Origin: Pseudonocardia ammonioxydans
GTDB lineage: Bacteria > Actinomycetota > Actinomycetes > Mycobacteriales > Pseudonocardiaceae
NCBI RefSeq assembly: GCF_900115005.1
Contig: NZ_FOUY01000002.1
Location: 310,001-374,000 of the forward strand
Length of the DNA: 64,000 nt
Reading direction: 5' to 3'
Position numbers and translations under genes: made by a program. The number at the start of each line of letters is the position of its first letter. Within the stretch, counting starts at the first letter, position 1. Below the pieces are notes generated by a model. It was not told the DNA's origin and ran no database searches. It saw only the letters and a program-made list of their open reading frames with translations. This document shows positions 17,527 to 27,327 of the stretch, in pieces.

Positions 17527-17549
17527 CTGTCGGGGGGACCCCATACCGT
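17527..17549 (+). promoter_or_regulatory. RecA-NDp (PafBC-type) promoter of recA
   Basis: CTGTCGGGG, 8 nt, TACCGT. The consensus recalled for the LexA-independent damage promoter of mycobacteria is TTGTCRGTG-N8-TANNNT; the left part matches at 7 of 9 and the spacing is exact. It lies downstream of the LexA promoter and upstream of the recA ribosome binding site, as in M. tuberculosis. Confidence 0.75.
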
Positions 17550-17612
17550 TGCGGTGTGCCCCCCCGAAAGACAGCAGCAGGCCCCGATCGCCGACCAGCG
17601 AGGAGTCAAGAG

Positions 17613-18668
17613 ATGTCCGCTCCGGACCGCGAGAAGGCGCTCGAACTCGCCCTCGCCCAGATCGAGAAGAACCACGGCAAGGGATCGGTGATGCGGCTGG
17701 GCGACCAGACCCGCGTCCCGATCAGTGCCATCTCCACCGGCTCCATCGCGCTCGACGTGGCGCTCGGGGTCGGCGGCATCCCCCGTGGCCGGGTCGTGGA
17801 GATCTACGGCCCGGAGTCGAGCGGTAAGACCACCGTCGCGCTGCACGCGGTGGCGAACGCGCAGGCCGCCGGTGGCGTGGCCGCGTTCGTCGACGCCGAG
17901 CACGCACTCGACCCGGAGTACGCCAAGGCGCTCGGGGTGAACACCGACGACCTGCTGGTCTCCCAGCCGGACACCGGTGAGCAGGCGCTCGAGATCGCGG
18001 ACATGCTGATCCGCTCCGGCGCGCTCGACGTCATCGTCATCGACTCGGTGGCCGCGCTCGTGCCGCGTGCCGAGATCGAGGGCGAGATGGGTGACAGCCA
18101 CGTCGGTCTGCAGGCCCGGCTGATGAGCCAGGCGCTGCGGAAGATCACCGGCGCGCTGAGCACCTCGGGCACCACCGCGATCTTCATCAACCAGCTGCGC
18201 GAGAAGATCGGCGTGATGTTCGGGTCACCGGAGACCACGACCGGTGGCAAGGCGCTGAAGTTCTACGCCTCGGTGCGGATGGACATCCGCCGGATCGAGA
18301 CCCTGAAGGACGGCACCGACATGGTCGGCAGCCGGACCCGGGTCAAGGTCGTGAAGAACAAGGTGGCCCCGCCCTTCAAGCAGGCCGAGTTCGACGTGCT
18401 CTACGGCGTCGGCATCAGCCGGGAGGGCTCGTTGATCGACGTGGGCGTCGAGCAGGGGATCATCCGCAAGTCCGGGGCCTGGTACACCTACGAGGGCGAC
18501 CAGATGGGGCAGGGCAAGGAGAACGCCCGCAAGTTCCTCAAGGAGAACCCCGACGTCGCCGCGGAGGTCGAGAAGCGGATCAAGGAGAAGCTCGGGATCG
18601 GCGCGGTCGTCGATGCCGAGGAGACCTCCGATCCGGTCGAGCCGCTGCCGGCTCCGGTCGACTTCTGA
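17613..18668 (+). CDS. recA: Recombinase RecA
   Basis: DNA strand-exchange ATPase and LexA/RecX partner, 351 aa. Walker A is GPESSGKT at residues 66-73, Walker B is in [12 protein letters not shown] near 147, and the L1/L2 loops ([42 protein letters not shown]) are intact. The acidic C-terminus ([13 protein letters not shown]) is present. No intein interrupts it, unlike the M. tuberculosis gene. The ATG at 17613 has AGGAG 7 nt upstream. Two DNA-damage promoters are visible upstream (LexA box and RecA-NDp). recX starts 2 nt after the stop. Confidence 0.98.
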   Translation: MSAPDREKALELALAQIEKNHGKGSVMRLGDQTRVPISAISTGSIALDVALGVGGIPRGRVVEIYGPESSGKTTVALHAVANAQAAGGVAAFVDAEHALDPEYAKALGVNTDDLLVSQPDTGEQALEIADMLIRSGALDVIVIDSVAALVPRAEIEGEMGDSHVGLQARLMSQALRKITGALSTSGTTAIFINQLREKIGVMFGSPETTTGGKALKFYASVRMDIRRIETLKDGTDMVGSRTRVKVVKNKVAPPFKQAEFDVLYGVGISREGSLIDVGVEQGIIRKSGAWYTYEGDQMGQGKENARKFLKENPDVAAEVEKRIKEKLGIGAVVDAEETSDPVEPLPAPVDF

Positions 18669-18670
18669 GT

Positions 18671-20047
18671 GTGCCCGGCCCGCACAGCGGCTCCCGGAGC
18701 ACACCCGACATGGACGGCGCAGACGGCACGGAGACCTCGGGACCCCGTGCCGTCTCGCTGGACGAGCTGTTCGGCGAGCCCGCTCCGGCCGCCGGCGCCG
18801 CCGACGACGCCGGCGCGAGCGCGGACGTCGAGGCCGGGAGCTGGGCCGACAGCGCCCGGACCGACGGGACGCGCGCCGGCGAGGCAGCGCACGACGCCCC
18901 CGGCCGGACGGACCGGCCGGTCGACCCCACCGCCGCGTCCGACGGACCGGTCGGTGCCGGCGAACCCGGTGACGGGCCGGGGCCCACCTCGCGCACGGTC
19001 ACGTTCGAGCAGCTGAGCACCGATTCCGGGGACCGCTCCGACACCGCGGACGGTCCGCGGACCGTCTCCCTCACGGACCCGGATCCGGACCGCTCCGTCC
19101 CCGGCACCGGGGACCGCCGCGGGACCGGGAGCCGGACCCACAGTGGGCCCGGCAGTGGGCCTGACAGTGGGCCCGGAGGTGGGACCGACAGGGGGACCGA
19201 GGACGGAGCCGGGCCGGAAGCACCCCGCACGGTGTCGTTCGACGAGCTCTCCGGCGCCCGGCGCCGCCCGGGTGGAGCCGGCCGGGGCGCGCGTACCGGC
19301 GGCAGGCACCCGCGCGGGACCGGCGACACACCACGCCGGGCCGACGGCGGCCGCACCCGGCGCCGCGAGCGGACGGCCGGGCCGGACACCCTCGCGAGCC
19401 CGGGGGAGGAGCTGCCCACGACCGGGCCCGGCGACGACCCCGAGACCGGGCGCGGCGCCACCGGACGCGACGGGCGCCGGCGCGGTGGCCGCCGCGGCGG
19501 AGCGGCAACCGCCCCGCGGGACGAGACCCCGGCGGAGCAGGAGGCACGCGCGAAGGAGATCTGCCTGCGCCTGCTCACCGACCGGGCCCGCACCGTCAAG
19601 GAGCTCGGCGACGCGCTGCGGCGCAAGGAGATCCCGGACGAGGTCGCGGACCGCGTCCTGGAGCGGTTCGACGAGGTCGGCCTGGTCGACGACAAGGCGT
19701 TCGCCGACCAGTGGGTCCGCTCCCGGCACCGGTTCCGCGGGCTCGGGAAACGGGCGATCGCGCTCGAGCTGCAACGCAAGGGAGTCGACCGGGAGACCGC
19801 CGACGAGGCGCTGACCGGGATCGACGAGGACGACGAGCGCGAGCGTGCCCGCGAGCTCGTCGCGAAGCGGCTGCGCGGCCTGCCGATCAGCACCCGGGAG
19901 GAGCGGCAGGCGAGCGCCCGCAAGCTGGTCGGGATGCTCGCGCGCAAGGGCTACGGTCCCGGCGTCGCCTACGGCGTCGTCAAGGACGAGATCGCCGCCG
20001 CCGGCGCGGACGCCGAGGAGCTCGGCGAGGATCCCCCCGAGGACTGA
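18671..20047 (+). CDS. recX: Regulatory protein RecX with long repeat-bearing N-terminus
   Basis: RecX inhibits RecA filaments. The conserved helical RecX domain occupies about residues 285-450 (EICLRLLTDRARTVKELGDAL, then VLERFDEVGLVDDKAFADQW, then the repeated three-helix units ending near GPGVAYGVV). Typical RecX is 150-270 aa; this one is 458 aa. The N-terminal 280 residues are disordered, rich in Asp, Gly, Pro and Thr, and contain four copies of a short motif R(A/T)V(S/T)(L/F)xEL at residues 26-33, 108-115, 130-136 (partial) and 186-193. The GTG starts 2 nt after the recA stop; an internal ATG at 18710 would drop only 13 residues and keep all four motifs. Confidence 0.88.
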   Translation: MPGPHSGSRSTPDMDGADGTETSGPRAVSLDELFGEPAPAAGAADDAGASADVEAGSWADSARTDGTRAGEAAHDAPGRTDRPVDPTAASDGPVGAGEPGDGPGPTSRTVTFEQLSTDSGDRSDTADGPRTVSLTDPDPDRSVPGTGDRRGTGSRTHSGPGSGPDSGPGGGTDRGTEDGAGPEAPRTVSFDELSGARRRPGGAGRGARTGGRHPRGTGDTPRRADGGRTRRRERTAGPDTLASPGEELPTTGPGDDPETGRGATGRDGRRRGGRRGGAATAPRDETPAEQEARAKEICLRLLTDRARTVKELGDALRRKEIPDEVADRVLERFDEVGLVDDKAFADQWVRSRHRFRGLGKRAIALELQRKGVDRETADEALTGIDEDDERERARELVAKRLRGLPISTREERQASARKLVGMLARKGYGPGVAYGVVKDEIAAAGADAEELGEDPPED

Positions 20048-20123
20048 GCCGCGGCACCGGCACGGCCACCGCCGGCGAGCGAACGCCCGCCGGGGTGCCC
20101 CCGGAGCCGCGAGCCCCGCGCCC

Positions 20124-21089
20124 TCACCCCAATAGCTCGCGACCGCTGCGGTGCCGGTGCAGCACCTGCACGTCGCTCGTCCCCTCCCGCAGGGTGGCCG
20201 AGGTGTCGGACATGTGCTCCAGCAGGGTGTCCGCGAACGCGATGACGGCCGGGGTCGGCGCGATGTCGGCGCGGCGGGCCAGCGCCACGGTCCGGTGCAG
20301 GGCGGGGTTCAGCACGGTCCGGCGCAGCCGGGGCCGCCCGCTGAACACCAGGTCCGGCACCACCGCGACCCCGGTGCCCGCCTCCACCATCCGCAGCACG
20401 GCGTCCATCTGGCCGCCCTCCACCGCGATCCGCGGCGTCACCCCGGCCACCGCGTACGCCCGCAGCGTCACCTCCCGCAGGTCGTAGCCCCGGCGCACCA
20501 TCACCAGGTCGTGCTTGGCCAGCTCCGCCACCGAGATCGAGCCGCGCGGGGTCAGCGGCCGCCGGCCCCGCGGGGACGCCACCGACAGCCGTTCGCGCAG
20601 CAGGGGAGCGGAGTGCAGCGCCGGGTCCACGCCGTCCGGCGGAACGATCACCAGCGCCACGTCGAGCTCGTTGCGCACCAGGGACGTCTCCAGCGGCTGC
20701 GAGCCGTCCTCGGCGAGCTCCACCGCGATCTCCGGGTGCCGCGCGTGGAACACCCGCAGCACGTCCGCCAGCACGCCGATGCACAGCGACGGCGTCGCAC
20801 CGACCCGCACCCGGCCACTGCGCAACCCGACCATCTCGGCGACCGTCGACCGGACCATGTCGGAGTCGGCGATCATCCGCTGGGCCAGGGGCAGCACCGC
20901 CTCACCGGCCGGGGTCAGGGTCACCACCGCACCGCGGTTGATCAACGGGGCACCCAGCTCGTCCTCCAGCGACCGCAGCGCGCGGCTGAGAGTGGGCTGG
21001 GTAACACCCACCTGGTCGGCCGCCCGAGTGAAGCTGCGCACGTCGGCCACAGCCACGAAGTACATGAGCTGCTGAAGTGTCACCGGCAT
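20124..21089 (-). CDS. LysR-family regulator upstream of sdhCAB
   Basis: A 321-aa LysR-type regulator. The N-terminal HTH is LQQLMYFVAVADVRSFTRAADQVGVTQPTLSRALRSLEDELG-type at residues 5-47, and the periplasmic-binding-like effector domain begins near residue 90 (SGRVRVGATPSLCIGVLADVL). It is divergent from the sdhC-sdhA-sdhB operon with only 81 nt between start codons, and an AGTGC-TATG-GCACT inverted repeat lies in that gap, so it very likely regulates the sdh operon and itself. The ligand is unknown. A TAGGCT directly abuts the ATG on the minus strand, so the true start could be slightly downstream. Confidence 0.85.
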   Translation of the reverse strand: MPVTLQQLMYFVAVADVRSFTRAADQVGVTQPTLSRALRSLEDELGAPLINRGAVVTLTPAGEAVLPLAQRMIADSDMVRSTVAEMVGLRSGRVRVGATPSLCIGVLADVLRVFHARHPEIAVELAEDGSQPLETSLVRNELDVALVIVPPDGVDPALHSAPLLRERLSVASPRGRRPLTPRGSISVAELAKHDLVMVRRGYDLREVTLRAYAVAGVTPRIAVEGGQMDAVLRMVEAGTGVAVVPDLVFSGRPRLRRTVLNPALHRTVALARRADIAPTPAVIAFADTLLEHMSDTSATLREGTSDVQVLHRHRSGRELLG

Positions 21090-21094
21090 AGCCT

Positions 21095-21108
21095 AGTGCT
21101 ATGGCACT
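21095..21108. promoter_or_regulatory. Inverted repeat, candidate LysR operator for sdhC
   Basis: AGTGC-TATG-GCACT is a perfect 5-bp-arm inverted repeat in the 81-nt LysR/sdhC gap. It overlaps the LysR start region. A -10-like TAGACT for sdhC lies at 21154-21159. Confidence 0.5.
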
Positions 21109-21170
21109 CGACCGCTCGATGCATTGGACGGTCGCAAGCCTTGGTATGTCCACTAGACTCCGTGGTCACC

Positions 21171-21881
21171 ATGTCCGAGAAGTCCCGGGCCGGCGGCGCC
21201 GCCGCGCCCCGGCGCCCGCGCACACCGAGTGCGCTGCTGAAGTTCGTGATGGCGGTGAGCGGCGTCTTCCTGCTGCTCTACGTCGTCCTGCACATGATCG
21301 GGAACCTGAAGATCTTCTTCGGTCCCGCGGCGATCGACGAGTACGCGTCCTGGCTGCGGACCATCCTCGAGCCCGCACTGCCCTACGAGGGCATGCTGTG
21401 GATCGTCCGGGTGGTCCTGCTGGTGTCGGTGATCGCGCACATCTGGTCGGCCACGGTGCTGACCCTGCGCGCCCGCCGGGCCCGGCCGATCAAGTACGCG
21501 GGTGGCTCCTACCGGGTGAAGGGCAGCTACGCGGCCCGCACCATGCGCTGGGGCGGCGTCATCATCGCGCTGTTCGTCATCTACCACCTGCTCGACCTGA
21601 CCTTCGGTGTCGCCAACCCGAACGGCGTGCACCTGGAGGTCTACGACAACATCGCCGCCGGCTTCGCCCCGGAGCGCTGGTACGTGACGCTGTTCTACGT
21701 GCTGGCCGTCGTCGCGCTGGGCTTCCACGTCCAGCACGGCATCTTCTCGGGCATCCAGACCCTCGGCTGGTCCTCCAACAGCCGGGAACGCACCATCAAG
21801 GTGGTGTCCACCGTGTTCGCCGTCGTGCTCACCCTGGGCTTCATCTCGGTGCCCCTCGCCGTCACGTTCGGAGTGGTCTGA
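21171..21881 (+). CDS. sdhC: Succinate dehydrogenase cytochrome b subunit (b558 family)
   Basis: Membrane anchor of a B. subtilis/Corynebacterium-type succinate dehydrogenase, 236 aa. Five membrane helices are visible (FVMAVSGVFLLLYVVLHMIG; GMLWIVRVVLLVSVIAHIW; MRWGGVIIALFVIYHLLDL; VTLFYVLAVVALGFHVQHG; IKVVSTVFAVVLTLGFISV). Histidines inside helices (H42, H84-region, H142, H185) are candidates for the two haem b groups of this family. The basic N-terminus is cytoplasmic. sdhA begins 3 nt after the stop. Confidence 0.88.
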   Translation: MSEKSRAGGAAAPRRPRTPSALLKFVMAVSGVFLLLYVVLHMIGNLKIFFGPAAIDEYASWLRTILEPALPYEGMLWIVRVVLLVSVIAHIWSATVLTLRARRARPIKYAGGSYRVKGSYAARTMRWGGVIIALFVIYHLLDLTFGVANPNGVHLEVYDNIAAGFAPERWYVTLFYVLAVVALGFHVQHGIFSGIQTLGWSSNSRERTIKVVSTVFAVVLTLGFISVPLAVTFGVV

Positions 21882-21884
21882 CCC

Positions 21885-23879
21885 ATGACTGACGCCAATT
21901 CCCACCAGAACCACAGCGACACCGACAGCGGGACGGGCCTGTACTCGGACTACACGACCGGTGAGCCGGTCGTCGACAAGGCCGTCCCGTCCGGGCCGAT
22001 CGAAACCCGCTGGGAGCGCCGCCGCTTCGGCGTGAAGCTGGTCAACCCGGCCAACAAGCGGTCGAAGAAGGTCATCGTCGTCGGCTCCGGCCTGGCCGGT
22101 GGTGCCGCGTCGGCCACGCTCGGCGAGGCCGGCTACCAGGTCAAGACGTTCTGCTACCAGGACAGCCCGCGCCGCGCCCACTCGATCGCGGCACAGGGCG
22201 GCATCAACGCGGCGAAGAACTACCGCAACGACGGCGACAGCGTCTACCGGCTGTTCTACGACACCGTGAAGGGCGGCGACTTCCGCGCCCGCGAGTCGAA
22301 CGTGCACCGGCTCGCCGAGATCAGCCGCCAGATCATCGACCAGTGTGTCGCGCAGGGCGTCCCGTTCGCCCGCGACTACGGCGGCCTGCTCGACACCCGG
22401 TCGTTCGGTGGCGTGCAGGTCTCGCGCACCTTCTACGCCCGCGGCCAGACCGGCCAGCAGCTGCTGCTCGGCGCCTACCAGGCCCTCGAGCGTCAGGTGC
22501 AGGCCGGCACCGTCGAGATGTTCACCCGGCACGAGATGCTCGAGCTGATCGTGGTCGAGGGCCGGGCCCGCGGCATCGTCGCCCGTGACATGGTCACCGG
22601 CGAGATCGAGGTGCACACCGCCGACGCGGTCGTGCTCTGCTCGGGTGGCTACGGCAACGTCTTCTACCTGTCGACGAACGCCAAGGGCTGCAACGTCACC
22701 GCCGGGTGGCGGGCGCACCGCAAGGGCGCGCTGTTCGCGAACCCCTGCTTCACCCAGATCCACCCGACCTGCATCCCGGTCTCCGGCGACCACCAGTCGA
22801 AGCTGACCCTGATGTCGGAGTCGCTGCGCAACGACGGCCGTGTCTGGGTCCCGACGAAGCTCGGCGACGACCGTGGCCCGAACGAGATCCCGCACGAGGA
22901 GCGTGACTACTTCCTCGAGCGCAAGTACCCCGCGTTCGGCAACCTGGTGCCCCGCGACATCGCGTCCCGGGCCGCCAAGGAGGTCTGCGACGAGCAGCGC
23001 GGCGTCGGCCCGGGCGGGCTCGGCGTCTACCTGGACTTCGACGACGCCATCCAGCGGCTCGGCCGCAAGGCCGTCGAGGCCAAGTACGGCAACCTGTTCG
23101 AGATGTACGAGCGGATCACGGGCGAGAACCCGTACGAGGTCCCGATGCGGATCTACCCCGCCGTGCACTACACGATGGGTGGCCTGTGGGTCGACTACGA
23201 CCTGCAGTCCACGATCCCGGGGCTCTACGTCGGCGGCGAGGCGAACTTCTCCGACCACGGTGCGAACCGGCTCGGCGCCTCCGCCCTGATGCAGGGCCTG
23301 GCCGACGGCTACTTCGTCCTGCCGGTGACCATCGGCGACTACATCGCCAAGCACAACCTCGACGACGTCCCCGAGGACGCGCCCGAGGTGCAGGAGGCGG
23401 TCAAGTCGGTCACCGACCGGATCGACCAGCTGCTGTCGATCAACGGCACCCGCACGGTGGACTCCTTCCACCGCGAGCTGGGCCAGATCATGTGGGACTA
23501 CTGCGGCATGGAGCGCTCCGAGGAGGGCCTGCGCAAGGCGCTGGACCGCATCCCCGAGCTGCGCCGCGAGTTCTGGAGCAACGTGAAGGTGCCCGGCACG
23601 GGTGCGGAGCTCAACCAGAGCCTGGAGAAGGCCGGCCGGGTGGCCGACTTCCTCGAGCTCGGCGAGCTCATGTGCCTGGACGCGCTGGTGCGTCGCGAGT
23701 CCTGCGGTGGTCACTTCCGTGCGGAGAGCCAGACCGAGGACGGCGAGGCGCAGCGCGACGACGAGAACTTCTCCTTCACCTCGGCCTGGGAGTACACCGG
23801 CCGCGGGCAGGCACCGGTCCTGCACCAGGAGGAGCTCGTCTTCGAGTACGTGCACCCGACCCAGCGCAGCTACAAGTAA
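21885..23879 (+). CDS. sdhA: Succinate dehydrogenase/fumarate reductase flavoprotein subunit
   Basis: FAD subunit that oxidises succinate, 664 aa. The dinucleotide fold is [22 protein letters not shown] near residue 66; the FAD-linking histidine is in [14 protein letters not shown] near 110. The catalytic region includes [18 protein letters not shown] and [18 protein letters not shown]. The length and the class (shared with the five-helix SdhC) match the Corynebacterium-type enzyme rather than the second sdhA here. The N-terminal 55 residues are an extension rich in Asp, Ser and Thr. Confidence 0.93.
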   Translation: MTDANSHQNHSDTDSGTGLYSDYTTGEPVVDKAVPSGPIETRWERRRFGVKLVNPANKRSKKVIVVGSGLAGGAASATLGEAGYQVKTFCYQDSPRRAHSIAAQGGINAAKNYRNDGDSVYRLFYDTVKGGDFRARESNVHRLAEISRQIIDQCVAQGVPFARDYGGLLDTRSFGGVQVSRTFYARGQTGQQLLLGAYQALERQVQAGTVEMFTRHEMLELIVVEGRARGIVARDMVTGEIEVHTADAVVLCSGGYGNVFYLSTNAKGCNVTAGWRAHRKGALFANPCFTQIHPTCIPVSGDHQSKLTLMSESLRNDGRVWVPTKLGDDRGPNEIPHEERDYFLERKYPAFGNLVPRDIASRAAKEVCDEQRGVGPGGLGVYLDFDDAIQRLGRKAVEAKYGNLFEMYERITGENPYEVPMRIYPAVHYTMGGLWVDYDLQSTIPGLYVGGEANFSDHGANRLGASALMQGLADGYFVLPVTIGDYIAKHNLDDVPEDAPEVQEAVKSVTDRIDQLLSINGTRTVDSFHRELGQIMWDYCGMERSEEGLRKALDRIPELRREFWSNVKVPGTGAELNQSLEKAGRVADFLELGELMCLDALVRRESCGGHFRAESQTEDGEAQRDDENFSFTSAWEYTGRGQAPVLHQEELVFEYVHPTQRSYK

Positions 23880-23890
23880 GGCGAGCAGAC

Positions 23891-24643
23891 GTGAAACTGA
23901 CTCTGAAGGTCTGGCGGCAGCGCGACGCGATCGACAAGGGTCGCCTGGCCACCTATGACGTCGAGGCGCACGAGGACATGTCGTTCCTCGAGATGCTCGA
24001 CGTGCTGAACGAGGAGCTGATCACCTCCGGCGAGGACCCGGTCGCGTTCGACCACGACTGCCGTGAGGGCATCTGCGGTACCTGCAGCATGGTCATCGAC
24101 GGCCAGCCGCACGGTCCGCAGCGGGCGACGACCACCTGCCAGCTGCACATGCGGCACTACAACGACGGCGACACGATCGTCATCGAGCCGTTCCGCTCCG
24201 GCGCGTTCCCGGTGATCAAGGACCTGATCGTCGACCGCGGTGCGTTCGACAAGGTCATCCAGGCCGGGGGCTACATCTCGGCCAACACCGGGTCGGCACC
24301 GGAGGCCAACGCCAACGCCGTCCAGAAGGAGCACGCCGACCGCGCCTTCGCCGCAGCGAACTGCATCGGGTGCGGTGCCTGCGTGGCGGCCTGCCCGAAC
24401 GGCTCCGCGTCGCTGTTCCTCGGGGCCAAGCTGACCCACCTCGGTGAGCTGCCGCAGGGTCAGCCGGAGCGCTACCAGCGCGTCGTCGAGATGGTGCAGA
24501 CCCACGAGGACGCCGGGTTCGGCGGCTGCACCAACACCGGCGCCTGCGCCACCGCCTGCCCGAAGGAGATCCCGCTCGACGTGATCTCCCAGCTCAACCG
24601 CGACTACCTCGCGGCGACGGTGGGCGGCAAGAAGAAGGGCTGA
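23891..24643 (+). CDS. sdhB: Succinate dehydrogenase iron-sulfur subunit
   Basis: Electron-transfer subunit, 250 aa. The [2Fe-2S] cluster ligands are CREGICGTC and the downstream TTTCQLH; the [4Fe-4S] ligands are [12 protein letters not shown]; the [3Fe-4S]/[4Fe-4S] ligands are [14 protein letters not shown]. The GTG at 23891 starts 11 nt after the sdhA stop with GCGAG upstream. Third gene of the sdhCAB operon; a strong hairpin shared with gdhA follows. Confidence 0.93.
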   Translation: MKLTLKVWRQRDAIDKGRLATYDVEAHEDMSFLEMLDVLNEELITSGEDPVAFDHDCREGICGTCSMVIDGQPHGPQRATTTCQLHMRHYNDGDTIVIEPFRSGAFPVIKDLIVDRGAFDKVIQAGGYISANTGSAPEANANAVQKEHADRAFAAANCIGCGACVAACPNGSASLFLGAKLTHLGELPQGQPERYQRVVEMVQTHEDAGFGGCTNTGACATACPKEIPLDVISQLNRDYLAATVGGKKKG

Positions 24644-24667
24644 CCCGCAGCCCGCACACAGCACAGA

Positions 24668-24714
24668 ACGGCCGGGCCGGTCCGCTCCCCGAAGGGGCGG
24701 GCCGGCCCGGCCGT
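24668..24714. terminator. Bidirectional hairpin between sdhB and gdhA
   Basis: ACGGCCGGGCCGG (24668-24680) pairs perfectly with CCGGCCCGGCCGT (24702-24714), a 13-bp stem. A second short stem, CCCC-GAA-GGGG, lies inside the loop. A TTT follows on the plus strand and AA precedes on the minus side, so it can terminate both the sdh operon and convergent gdhA. Confidence 0.85.
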
Positions 24715-24731
24715 TTCGTGGCTCGGGCGGC

Positions 24732-26078
<1,347 letters not shown>

Positions 26079-26337
26079 TCACGTTCCTTCCCATGGAATG
26101 GTCGGACACCTCGGTCAGTCTATTTCCCGCTCCGGCCGGTAGCCGTTCCGCCTGACGCCACCGGGATGGCAGCGACTTGTCGTAGAGCACACTCCTCGCT
26201 CCATCGGGTCGAGCGGATGTGACTCGTGCCGCCGCCCCGTCCGGGTGGTGTCCGGGTCGTCCGGAACGCCTCGTCCCCCAGGCCGGGCCGGGGTCACGCT
26301 GCGCGCACCGGCCCTCGACCGCCTGTGACGGGTGTGA

Positions 26338-26451
26338 GCCGTGTCTCGATACGGCTGCGGACCCGAGGTCCGCGTAGATCACATGTGATGTGCGTCGTAC
26401 GCTCTGCCGACGCCGTGCCTGCAGGCCGGCGACAGAGCATCGAGACACGGC
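26338..26451. promoter_or_regulatory. 13-bp inverted repeat pair and palindrome at second sdh promoter
   Basis: GCCGTGTCTCGAT (26338-26350) and its exact complement ATCGAGACACGGC (26439-26451) flank 88 nt. Between them are a 12-bp perfect palindrome ATCACATGTGAT (26378-26389) and a -10-like TACGCT (26398-26403). This looks like a regulated promoter for the sdhC2 operon, with paired outer sites and a central operator. The rest of the 26,070-26,508 gap holds the gdhA -10 and nothing coding that I can support. Confidence 0.55.
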
Positions 26452-26508
26452 GCCGTGTCCGGCCCGTACGGGGCCGCGGTGCCGGTGAGACGACAGGAGC
26501 TCCCGCGC

Positions 26509-27321
26509 GTGTCAACCACCACTGACACCAGCGGCCGGACCGGCGCAGGCCGGGCCACGATCGCCGCCCGCACACTGCGCACCGACCGATGGTGGCTCCC
26601 GCCGCTCGCGACGTTCGTGGCGTTCGTCGCCTGGGTCGCCTACGCGACGGTCCGGGCGTTCATGCAGGAGTACTACTTCGTCAGCGAGTACGGCTACCTC
26701 ACGCCGTTCTACTCGCCGTGCGTCTCGGTCGGCTGCGTCGAGGGCTCGTCGCACTTCGGGACGTTCCTGCCCGACGTCTGGTGGCTGCCCTACGCGGCGG
26801 TCTCCCTGCCGTTCCTGCTGCTGTTCCGGCTGACCTGCTACTACTACCGCAAGGCCTACTACCGGGCCTTCTGGTTGTCGCCGCCGGCCTGCGCGGTCGC
26901 CGAGCCGCACGCGCGCTACACCGGGGAGACGCGGTTCCCGCTGATCCTGCAGAACGCGCACCGCTACTTCTTCTACCTCGCCGCGATCGTCACGCTGGTC
27001 AACACCTACGACGCGGTGCTCGCCTTCGCCAAGCCGGGCGGCGGGTTCGGCCTGGGCCTGGGCAACATCATCCTGGTCGCGAACGTCGTGCTGCTCTGGG
27101 GCTACACGGCCTCGTGCCACTCGTGCCGCAGCGCCGTCGGCGGGCGGCTCAACCATTTCTCCCGGCACCCGGTCCGCTACAAGATGTGGACCTTCGTGTC
27201 GAAGCTGAACACCCGGCACAGCCAGTACGCGTGGGCGACGCTGGCCAGCCTGGCCATCACCGACTTCTACGTCATGGCCGTCTCCGCCGGGTGGATCTCC
27301 GACCTGCGGATCGTGGGGTGA
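26509..27321 (+). CDS. Membrane anchor of second (Sdh1-type) succinate dehydrogenase
   Basis: A 270-aa membrane protein like mycobacterial Rv0249c, the anchor of SDH1. About five membrane helices are visible. Two Cys/His clusters stand out: PCVSVGCVEGSSHFG near residue 75 and SCHSCRSAVGG near 205. Family knowledge: the SDH1 of M. smegmatis was reported to hold a membrane-embedded Rieske-type [2Fe-2S] cluster; these motifs are the likely ligands here (inference). GTG 26509 with AGGAG upstream is chosen, since the open frame continues upstream without a better start. It is followed by sdhA2 after 6 nt. Confidence 0.82.
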   Translation: MSTTTDTSGRTGAGRATIAARTLRTDRWWLPPLATFVAFVAWVAYATVRAFMQEYYFVSEYGYLTPFYSPCVSVGCVEGSSHFGTFLPDVWWLPYAAVSLPFLLLFRLTCYYYRKAYYRAFWLSPPACAVAEPHARYTGETRFPLILQNAHRYFFYLAAIVTLVNTYDAVLAFAKPGGGFGLGLGNIILVANVVLLWGYTASCHSCRSAVGGRLNHFSRHPVRYKMWTFVSKLNTRHSQYAWATLASLAITDFYVMAVSAGWISDLRIVG

Positions 27322-27327
27322 GCTGAG

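Noticed and set aside
17613-18668. Intein in recA, as in M. tuberculosis
   Set aside because: The RecA frame is uninterrupted at normal length.
20090-20110. Sixth copy of the palindromic repeat (GGGGTGCCC)
   Set aside because: Only one arm is present and no partner arm lies 41 nt away.
21153-23855. 900-codon minus-strand frame opposite sdhC-sdhA
   Set aside because: Mirror frame; the plus strand encodes complete SdhC and SdhA with known motifs.
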